NCBI GenBank assembly: GCA_944472135.2
Contig: OX235265.1
Location: 39,963,459 to 40,027,458 of the forward strand
Reading direction: 5' to 3'
From: Trichobilharzia regenti
Taxonomy: Eukaryota; Platyhelminthes; Trematoda; Strigeidida; Schistosomatidae
Length of the DNA: 64,000 nt
This document shows, piece after piece, positions 1-8,938 of this stretch. Every line of letters starts with the position of its first letter. The first letter of the stretch is position 1. Both the position numbers and the translations under genes were made by a program. The notes under the pieces are model-generated. The model saw only the letters and a list, made by a program, of their open reading frames with translations, did not search any database and had not been told where the DNA came from.

Positions 1-138
1 CCAATTGATATGACACACCACACGTATACACAAACAGTACAAATAACCTCGCGGATCATGTCTTGGTGGAATTCCTTTGAAGAATCGCAGGACTTACACC
101 AGTACGCCTGCAACCCATCTCACGTTGACGATTGTAAG
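1..138 (-). mobile_element. Pao-n LTR element, partial internal region
   Basis: This stretch matches the 3' internal part of the Pao-n LTR elements described below, in minus orientation. It includes one unit of the roughly 193-bp repeat and the motif around ggttgacgattgtaag that ends near 138. The same sequence recurs at 34009-34146, where it is physically joined to an LTR at 33006-33377. The window therefore opens inside a truncated element whose LTR should lie just to the left. No intact reading frame lies here. Confidence 0.8.
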
Positions 139-456
139 CGCCCTGTATTGCAGTACGTTCAACGTTTGCGTTACATTTTTACGTGATTCGTCACATAAAA
201 TTTATTTTGTTGTAATACTTGCACAAGTACTATACCACTTCCATACTTGTAACCATTAACTCTCATTTCTAATAGTTATGGTTTATCAAAGTAGAAAGCA
301 ACGAACCTAATCCCTGTAAAACTGGTGTATAATTTAACGTCCTTGATTGCTACATCAAGCAACACCCCCCTTACAAACGGCTATAATGAGTCACATAACT
401 CACTTGTATGCCGTAACCGTCGAGCTGGAACTGAGGGTAAAACTGTACTGACAGGT
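139..456. other. unrecognised flank, duplicated at 34147-34464
   Basis: No gene is visible. The match to other Pao-n copies stops abruptly at about 138, and from there the sequence is shared only with 34147-34464. It is AT-rich, without a long open frame. It may be a part of an LTR element not otherwise represented in the window, or the site into which the downstream LINE inserted. Confidence 0.5.
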
Positions 457-620
457 ATATAATATATATATTTCTTCCTGTTTATGCAGGAGCATACCAA
501 TTGTACAGGCATGGGTAAGTTATTATATAAATTACACAAAATTTGATGTATAATGGATTTACAGTTTGGTTGTTCTTTCTGACATCAAAGTCAGTCGGAA
601 CAGTCTGCTATAAAGTTAGT
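457..620 (-). repeat. inverted copy of CR1-B 3' end (left arm)
   Basis: The reverse complement of this segment matches the 3' end of the same LINE at about 6268-6415. The shared blocks include gcagactgttccgactgact, aaccaaactgtaaat and atgcctgtacaattggtatg. The related CR1-A 3' UTR (about 11885-11935 on the minus strand) contains a diverged version, so this is genuine LINE 3' UTR lying in the opposite direction directly upstream of ORF1. The outer edge has the AT-repeat tail expected of a LINE 3' terminus. Confidence 0.8.
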
Positions 621-719
621 TATAATTGGTTAGTTATAGTTAGCTATAAAGGTAGTATTAGCACTACTCCTAAAAATTCAGTACCCTCTGGTCATACATA
701 ACCCCTCCACACACCTTAT

Positions 720-2012
720 GTGCTTATCGAAAAACTCCAGCCATCAAGCTCTTTTTCAGTACTATCTTCAGAAATAGAACTTCTAAAGTTGTCTACAGGA
801 GAACTTAAGGCTGAGTTAAGGCAAATAAAAAACAGTAAGTCAGTAAATGCTGGAAACATCGAAACCACTACCGAGATATCGAAATTATCAGACCAGATCA
901 GCGATATCAGATCGCAGGTCTGTGAACTGACACCTCTAACTATCCTCATGAAAACTGTATACCTTAACAAGCTTGACACAGAGTCGGTAACTAAGGTAGA
1001 TAACCTTATTAATTTTGTTACCACAGAAGTAACAAAACGACTCGACACAAAACTGAGTGCTATTGTCTACAACGTTCCGGACAATGAGGCCCTAAAAAAG
1101 GTACAGCGCATCTTACTTAGTGAAGCGAAAATGCCTAACTCCAAGACTAAGTGCTACAGGCTGAAGAAGAGTCAACATGAAAAGTGTTGTCCTGTTCGTT
1201 TTCAGTTCGAAACACCGGCAGAGAACAGAAAATTCATCCACTCCCAAGACATCCTATCGCGAGCCAGAAACTACAAACATATAATGGTCGGGGTGGGCAA
1301 AGCAGTCATAGAAAGGCGAGCATACAATTATCTCGCTAAGACTAATTGTGAAATAGGTAATAGGGCATTGTAAGCAGACATTATTCCCAGCCCTGTGAAA
1401 GATACAGCAGACCCCACCACATCAACCCTCTCAAAACACAGAATTATCCCATCAGAGTGCAACACCAGCCGAAAGGCCACTAGACAGTAACCAAATAAAT
1501 AATAAAACCATACCATCTATCACCCCAGAATCTAAAATGCCACTAAATAACCCCAGAAAAATGTCAAAACCCCCCGAAATTCGACATTGTCCTCTCTTAG
1601 CCATAACTCCATTGGTAATGATGAGGAAAATATGCCCCTAAATCATACCAACAAAAACAGTGGCAGCTTAAATAACCCCACACTCCCCACAGTAAATAGT
1701 ATTAGCACCCACAACGTGCTAAATCGCACCATGGCATACACTGATATCCAATGTCATAACAATGTCACCCTCAATAGTACAAGTGGTAATAGTCAGAACT
1801 CGGCTATCAACAATTCAGGGTCTTCAGAGTATGGCACCCAAACAAATTTTGACCGGATATATGGTACAAGTCTGCTGGGAACTAACCCACAATGCAGTAC
1901 ACACGAAACCCACACAAGGACACAACTAGCATCAAACAATAGGTGGAATAATAAGCCATGGTCATCACAAGGAACCAATAATTTTTATCCCCCGCGTCCC
2001 TGTCAGCCTTGA
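720..2012 (+). pseudogene. CR1-B ORF1 remnant (RRM-like nucleic-acid-binding protein)
   Basis: ORF1 of CR1-type LINEs is expected to bind element RNA. The open frame 720-1373 (217 codons) has a coiled N-terminal part and a core with AIVYNVPD, a CYRLKKSQ stretch and RFQFETP. These align with the AIVYNVPD, CKRLRKKS and IFKFSN blocks of the CR1-A ORF1 at 15722-17080. The frame opens on GTG without an in-frame ATG, consistent with 5' truncation. A stop at 1371-1373 replaces a sense codon of the 34.7-35.5 kb copy. An Asn/Ser/Thr-rich tail continues in another frame at 1587-2012. Confidence 0.75.
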
Positions 2013-2052
2013 AAAAACAGCTGGTAGGGATGTTAACACTCCTAAACCACTA

Positions 2053-5000
2053 GTGCTGGCTCCCTCCCTGTATGAAAACAGGAACGGTCTAGTGCACCGG
2101 TATCCATTAGGCACACTTGACACTTGCACAAGTATAGGTCAAATAAAGAACCCTACCCACTTCAATAACCTGACTAAAAATAAAAATTCCATGGTCTATA
2201 GCAAATCCAGTACTCCAACTCCTAATTCTTCACCGGAAACAGTACACACCAACTCGGTTGACATAGGTGAGCATGATGATGAAACTCCTCTTAACATAGG
2301 ATCGTCATGTCCAGCAGAACTACTGGGTGCTGAACCATATTCGGGAGTGACTAACGAACTTAAATACTTCGAATGCTATTTCAACTCTCGTCTTTACCTA
2401 ATCCTCATAAGTGCTAGATCTGTTCTAAATAAATTGCCGATGCTCAGAGCACTCACAGTAATATACAAACCCCCTGTAATTGTCATCACTGAATCTTGGT
2501 GTCATTCGAACATCTTGGATGAAGAAATAAGCTTAGATAACTACACACACTTTCGGTGTGACAGGGAAGGTGGTAAGGGAGGGGGTTGTCTCATGTACTT
2601 TCTGAATGCACTTACTGTATCACAGCTAGAAAGTAGTACACTTAACATGCCTGAGACACTATGGGTTAATGTACACCTAAATAACGTAACAGCATTAATT
2701 GGATGCACCTACAGAGCACCTGGCACCTTTAGTAATTACGAGACCCAACTTATTAATACTCTGGAGCAATTATCCGACTTACAATACGATCATAAGATCC
2801 TATGTGGGGACTTTAACTTACCTGAAATCAACTGGGATATACCGACAGGCCCAACTAAATTTGATAAGTTCTTGGACACACCGGATATACTTGGCTGGAA
2901 ACAAACTGTCACTACTCCCACAAGAGGTAATAACGTACTAGACTTAATCTTCTGCCACAATATAAGCCCCCTTTCAACGCTAGTAGGTTCTGAGTTTCCA
3001 GGGAGCGACCACAAAACAGTGGTGTGTGCACTGCCACTTACGCTGAGTAGCAATGTATCTCATACCTCCACTTCACAACAAGTAATATATAGGAACCATA
3101 GTAAGGCAGACTGGGCCTTAGTTGAATCAATGCTAAGATCCTCCGAATGGGATGAATACTTCACTACTGATGACCTATCGAGAGCTCTGACCATCTTCTA
3201 CCATAACACTAACACATGCTTAGATGCTGCCATTCCACTCCAAACACTAAAGCTTTCCCCACACAGAAAGTCATTCATAAAACCAAAGGATCGTACGAAA
3301 CTGAAGAGACTCTCAACAAGTTACTTCAAACACCATGACTTTGGCACTCTAGGTCTAATACTTAACACCCTTAGTTCCACCTCACAAGCTCCAGATTTCC
3401 GTGTGAGAAACGAAGAACGCATCGCAGTAGCCAGTCCTGCTAGAGTGTATGCACTCACAGAAATCTTAAGGAAGCGAATGAATCGCAAAAATCACAGCAT
3501 TTCTCTCCTCATAGACAAAGGTAGGCTATGCACTAACTCTGCAGACATATGTGAACTATTCAACAAAACACTTGCAGGTAACTACCTAGAGTCCTCAGTT
3601 AAGTCACTCAATATACAACTTGCTACTAATATGGCACAAACTCCATCTCTACTAACACCAAAACAAATTACTACTGTAGAATTCACCTATGCTAACATTA
3701 ACCAAGCTATCAGAACACTCAAAAGCTCATAGGGTTTTGGTAATTACAGTATGTCATCCTGATTTAATAAATATGGTGGCCGTGTGATTCCTTTCCTACT
3801 GCATAACATATTCGCAATATCCTTAGAAACCCAAAATTACCCGGATACGTGGAAAATGGTATTTCATATTCCTAAACACAAATGTGGCTTGAAAAGAGAA
3901 ATCTACAACTACAGGCCGATCAATATCACACCTATAGCATCTAGAATTATGGAGAGACTAGTAAAAATAACTTAATGAAACATATGCTTAGATGCAATAT
4001 TATAAGTCCGAACCAACATGGATTCCTGAAATCCAGATCATGTTTAACATGTCACCTAGACTTCTTCAATTTTGTAACTAGCAGTCGTGACAGACGGCAA
4101 CTAGTACTTGTCATCTACTTTGACATTTCTAAGGCATTTGACCGTGTTGACCATTCACTGCTAACAAATAAGCAGAACTCCTTAGGAATACGTGACCCAT
4201 TATTAGGATGGCTTAAATCATTCCTTAACAATAGGTCCCAAATAGTTAAACTCGGGTCTGCAACCTCCAAACCTAGCCCTATCACTTCTGGTGTAGTACA
4301 AGGTAGTGTCATTGGACCGCTCCTATTTACACTATACATCAATGACATATGCGCTTGCTTCACGCACGGGAAACCATTCATCTTTGCAGATGACTTAAAA
4401 GTAGCTTATACATTCCAACGTGATGACTTAGGGTACTTCGAGAATGTAGTGCAGAAGGAATTAGATAAAATGACTGCTTGGTCGTCCTTATGGAATCTCC
4501 AATTTAATCTGAACAAATGTGGCTGGATCTGCTTCGGCGCACCCTCAATTGACCTGAAATTAACGCTTCAATCTGCTAACCTAACCAGACTCCGAAGTGT
4601 CGTTGACCTAGGCCTGAGGTACTCTAGTGACTTGACATTCTCTGAGCAAGTAGCATCACAGACTAGAAAATCCAGGGTGCTCTTGGGATGCATACTCAGG
4701 AACTTTCACGACAATGAAGCCAAGCTTATTCTGTACAAAACATGTGTCAGACCACTGCTAGAATACTGTCCATTTATTATAAGCAGCACTCGCACACGTG
4801 ATTAGCTAAGGATGGAAAGTATCCAACGATATTTTACCTCAAAACTACTTGGCTATGATTGTAAGAAGGACTACAACTCACGGTGCATGATCCTAAAACT
4901 TGACCCACTTTGGACAAGGCGACTTATTATAAACCTAATATTCTTCTTTAAGGTCCTCCACAAAATATCATTCTCAGGTAACAGGGACATACAATTCGCA

Positions 5001-5252
5001 CAGGAAGGTTCTTACGATCTGCGTAACCAAACCTCCACAGTGACAACTCATTCTTTTAAGTCAACACTCCGTGAAAACTTCTTCACAGCCATGCATTCTG
5101 AAATATGGAATAGCCTACCCCTAGATGTCAGAACTTGCTCTTCGGTTACAAACTTCAAACGCTCTCTATACAGACTGTTGCACTCTACTGGTTATATTAA
5201 CAAACTATTTACTCCTAGAACGAATCAACCACTAATCTACTACACCACCTAA
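2053..5252 (+). pseudogene. CR1-B ORF2 (endonuclease + reverse transcriptase), broken
   Basis: ORF2 nicks target DNA and copies element RNA. The endonuclease half (2053-3732) has ITESW, TYRAP, GDFNLPEINW and GSDHKTV, in the order expected of APE-type LINE endonucleases. A stop at 3730-3732 is followed by a short frame (3784-3975) with NYRPINITP, then 3975-4805 with YFDISKAFDRVDH, SGVVQGSVIGPLLF and FADDLKVAY, then 4812-5252 with the C-terminal region. The RT catalytic Asp residues are present but the protein is in at least four pieces. The part between about 3030 and 3970 matches the degenerate copy at 30600-31640 better than the sister copy, so this gene is a mosaic. Confidence 0.88.
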
Positions 5253-6420
5253 AAGGCTCACTTCAACACCCTTAGCAATCTTAAAACTATAAATAAACTA
5301 GCAGCATGGATGCATAAAGACTTAGTACGGAACATACAGGATTAGTTTACCCTTAGAAATAGGACGTGTCACTTTATTGTAACCTTCAAACGCTTGCTAT
5401 ATAAACTTTTATCCCAATGACTATCCCTACCAGAACCCATCACTTATTTCTAAAACGAATCAGTCATTAGAACACTAAAACGCTCAGACTCGTTAATACA
5501 CATTATGACATTAAATAAACTATAAGACTTCGCATATATACGTGAAAACACAACTACAATAAAGGTAAATGTTTACTAGAGTATAATATACAATTGACAT
5601 AAACATTTATACATGCATAACACATTAATGTCTTTTTCATGTTCACATACTTTCTCTTTCTAGTATTCTGCTGCTGCGCATACTCTCCTATTTATCTTCT
5701 GGTCGAGGTCGAACAACCCTGCATCTAAACTGAAATGAAGCTGGATTCCAGACCATTTAACTCATAACCACTCAAATTCCATGAACGATCTAATGGTACC
5801 ATTTGAAGACGCTGGCGAACATGCTGTAAATGAGTAATCATGATCTGAAATGAAGAAGCAACTGATTTTCAAACAGTTTTCAACATTTTTATTCAACTTA
5901 CGAGTACACTCCGCCATGCAGACACAAATGGAGCAAATGGAGAATTCTGGGATCGACCTCGGCACCACTTGATGCAGTAAAACAACCCAACATGACCTTA
6001 TCTAGTTTTCGCATCCACGATCAAATTTCTTTCCTGTTATGAAACTACGATAAGACTGATGAAAAATGGAATAAATATATCACTGATCTCAACATAATAC
6101 ATCAATAAACTTTAAGCCAAGGGTGCTGTTCACAACAAAGATATATAGGAGAATTGACTTCAAGCTTTATTTTTCCCAGATATCTGTATTACATTCATGT
6201 GATTTCTGGGTTTTTTGTTAATGCGAAGACAATATTTCTATATCTCTTTATGCGCTGCACAAACAAACTTTATAGCAGACTGTTCCGACTGACTCTAATG
6301 TCAGAAAGAGCAACCAAACTGTAAATTCATCATGCATCAAATTATGTGTAATTTATATAATAACTTATCAATGCCTGTACAATTGGTATGTTCCTGCATG
6401 AACAGCAAGAGATATATATT
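5253..6420 (+). repeat. CR1-B 3' UTR with right inverted arm
   Basis: This is non-coding sequence after ORF2, duplicated at 39260-40395. The last 150 bp (about 6268-6415) is the right arm that is inverted-complementary to 457-620. It ends in an ATT/AT-rich run typical of LINE tails, after which an LTR fragment begins. No separate gene is seen; the small open frames on the minus strand near 5762-5968 are not supported. Confidence 0.75.
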
Positions 6421-6437
6421 ATTATTATATTATTATT

Positions 6438-6748
6438 AAAGCCAACTTCCTCATATTTTCGCGGAGGCATCAATACACCAGTCATCGTCTCATCGATCGC
6501 TATTCAGAAAGCACGTGCAAAACCGTCAGAAGTAATATCGTGATTTGATACTGTAATATTTGTTCATAGACCTAAGTTTATTATGCTGCTGGTATGTTGC
6601 TGTTAGAATAAAGAATTATCGAGTCGCCAATCAGTGTTCTGGTTTTCGCGTCCGTTAGCACTAAGCGTTTCTGGAAGGCTTTGAGGGACAGCGAGAGGCC
6701 CGGAGTAGCAAGAGCTGGGCAATAACGGTTTTTGAGAGGTGATTGACA
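6438..6748 (+). repeat. 5'-truncated, diverged Pao-n LTR
   Basis: This matches the last ~310 bp of the 358-bp Pao-n LTR in plus orientation: the ttttcgcggaggcatcaata block, a polyadenylation-type aataaag and a terminal ttgaca. It is clearly older than the other LTRs, with many substitutions. The first ~45 bp are missing where it abuts the LINE tail. The sequence after its end does not match the Pao-n leader, so it is an isolated fragment. Confidence 0.8.
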
Positions 6749-7052
6749 ATATATGTATATATTTACATGTCTTGTTCAAGTTAATATTTGTAAATATGCA
6801 CACTCGTTGTATGAATTATTTATCATGTCAATGATACCTGTAAACTGGCGTCCGTATCAGGCAGCCTGTATACGGCTGTAATTTTGAGTGACCGCGAATG
6901 AGATAAACAAGCGATTCGCTCGCTTGTGATTGGCGAGTTTGTCATTCGAGATGAGGTAATTTCAAACATCATTTTGCTGCTTGGTTATGTCCTGAATTTC
7001 CGTGAGCGTTTTATCAAATTGGAGAGATAACTGACGACACAAATTATTACAG

Positions 7053-7447
7053 CTCAGGAAAGAAATGATATAGCAGTATATTTATTTGCTGAATTCAACG
7101 AATTCATGCCAAATTACGATCTAAGGACTTCTCAGGAGTGTCAAGAATGCAAACAATGTCTTGAAGAGGTAATAACTTCACGCAACTTCAATTATCGCTT
7201 GACCATTATTTTCAGAGATCCTTAAATAAGTATTATATACACAGTGGTCTGGCTAATCATGATAAAAACGGCATGGTTGATGCAGCATATACGTATACTT
7301 TTGTATATGTAGGTAAACCTAGATGAACTGTGTTCTTGTCACGAAGATCGAAAAGCAGGTACCAGATGTCTCAGTAAGCAGTGTAATACATGTAAGGTAC
7401 ATGTTTTATTTGACGAGAACTGGATCTCCACTCAATCTCAGAATTAA
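7053..7447 (+). CDS. possible two-exon Cys-rich gene fragment
   Basis: Not recognised with confidence. A frame open over 7031-7222 is entered by an acceptor-like ttattacag (AG at 7051-7052) and left by a donor-like gaagag|gtaata (GT at 7169-7170). A second frame starts after tatgtag (AG at 7311-7312) and runs to a stop at 7445-7447. Both boundaries fall between codons (phase 0), so splicing a 144-bp intron would keep one frame. The joined product has Cys clusters CQECKQC, CSCHED and CNTCKVH. The spacing recalls Cys-rich zinc-binding ends of some DNA transposases, but this is only a resemblance. The 5' part of the gene is not visible. Confidence 0.35.
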
Positions 7448-7518
7448 TCTTAAATTCAGTTGGAATAAGATTGCTGAGCACATCAGTATTGATAGAATAC
7501 AGTGAAAGTAAGTAAAAA

Positions 7519-7886
7519 CATGCTGTCAATCACGTCTCATAAACCGTTAATGCCCAGCTCTTGCTACGCTCGGGCCCACGCTGTTCCTTGAAGTTTTCAG
7601 AAACGCTTAGTTATAACGGACGAAAAAACCAAAACACCGATCTGCCGCTTGAGATTTCTTTATTGTTACACCAACATATAAATATTATAACTGAACTAAG
7701 GTCTGTGAACAAATATTACAATAATAAATCATGATATTACTTCTGACGATGTTTTACTCTTCTTTCTGAACAGCGACCGATGAGACGATGACTGTCGTAT
7801 TGATGCCTCCGCGAAAATTGGGGAAGTTGATTTTGAGCAAACAACCAAGAATTGATCGTTCAATCTTCAACTCCGTTGACACATGC
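7519..7886 (-). mobile_element. solo Pao-n LTR with 5-bp target duplication
   Basis: A 358-bp LTR occupies 7524-7881 in minus orientation, beginning tgtcaatcacg and ending gttgaca on the plus strand, so it has the TG...CA termini of an LTR. It is flanked by identical 5-bp duplications CATGC at 7519-7523 and 7882-7886. No internal region is attached on either side. This is the expected product of recombination between the two LTRs of a full insertion. TSD length and termini agree with the complete elements at 42481-46108 and 48123-52124. Confidence 0.92.
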
Positions 7887-8938
7887 TTCTTAAGATTAAG
7901 TGATACATTTATTTGATATGATTGTAGTATTAGTAGATGTCTATCTAAGTTAATGGTGAGTTCGTTGCGATAATAATATCTGTCACTGTTTTTATAGTCA
8001 CTATGAACATGAACGTTATTATAATTGCTGTCAAGACCTATTATTTGTCATAAAGTTGTTATCATTTTTGCTAAAATATTTGTACAAGCTTTGGAAACTA
8101 CTGCATAACTTGTCGTTAAATAATTTTATCATTTCATGATGCTTCGATGGACCTACTGGATATCGACAAACGATAAGTTGCGAAGTCCCTTAAGTTTAGT
8201 GAAAGCTATTGGGCTACTTATATATATATATATATTGTTTGTAAAGTGATCACTTGTAAATGCTTATCAGGAAAATTTTTTTATTCAGATCATACATGTA
8301 ATACCCAAGTTAATTATGCTTTTCTTAAACCTTTTCAGACTTATGGAAAAACATATATGTACCGTGTACGCAGATGGAACTTACTGACGGTAACAGAGGA
8401 CTATTCGTCTGAATTATCTGTACATTTGAAATCTAATTTTTGTTTAATAAACAATTCAATGAATCTGTCTTGCTTCTGTTGTAATGCGATTGTGTTCCAG
8501 TAACATAAGTAGCACGTGCTAGGTTAGAAGTTGAGGGTAAACTGTTAGGAGTAAATGCGGCGTCTGGAAAACTTTTGTTTACGTGATTATATGAGCAGAT
8601 AGCAACGTATCGTGTTCTTTGGCTGAGAACCCTAGGCATTCTGTTTTTAATTATTACGATAACCGTAGTTGCACTGAGTCATACATCTAACAGCAAAGGT
8701 ATAGTCTCTCCTTATGGTATACTGCGGCATGCAGAAATCACAAGCACACTATCTCAGGTAGATTTAATCTCACTTTGTGACTATGAATCGCGAATCAGTA
8801 TATGTATTCTGCTAAGACGATAGATAACTCGAAACGCTTTATAATTGCAATACCTCCTCTACACTTCAGACATATTTACTTTATTTGACTACAACATAAT
8901 CTTTAACCAATAGGCTTCTCCGAATATCTGCTCCTACA
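7887..8938. other. no recognised feature
   Basis: About 1 kb of AT-rich sequence without similarity to any repeat I could match inside the window. Short open frames exist (for example 8246-8503) but lack domain motifs and convincing splice context. A (TA) run lies near 8220-8235. Confidence 0.4.

Larger units (their letters stand above)
621..6420 (+). mobile_element. CR1-B LINE, copy 1 (CR1-like, defective)
   Basis: A non-LTR retrotransposon with an ORF1 remnant (720-2012), an apurinic-like endonuclease plus reverse transcriptase ORF2 (2053-5252) and a 3' UTR (5253-6420) ending in an ATT/AT-rich tail. It is nearly the same throughout as 34629-40395. The 5' end looks truncated: compared with the CR1-A ORF1, about 70 N-terminal residues are missing and the frame lacks an ATG. 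ORF2 carries several stops and frameshifts, so the copy cannot move by itself. Confidence 0.88.

Noticed and set aside
6500..6560. schistosome spliced-leader RNA (aaaccgtca seen)
   Set aside because: Only a short coincidental match inside a diverged LTR; no leader or splice-donor context.
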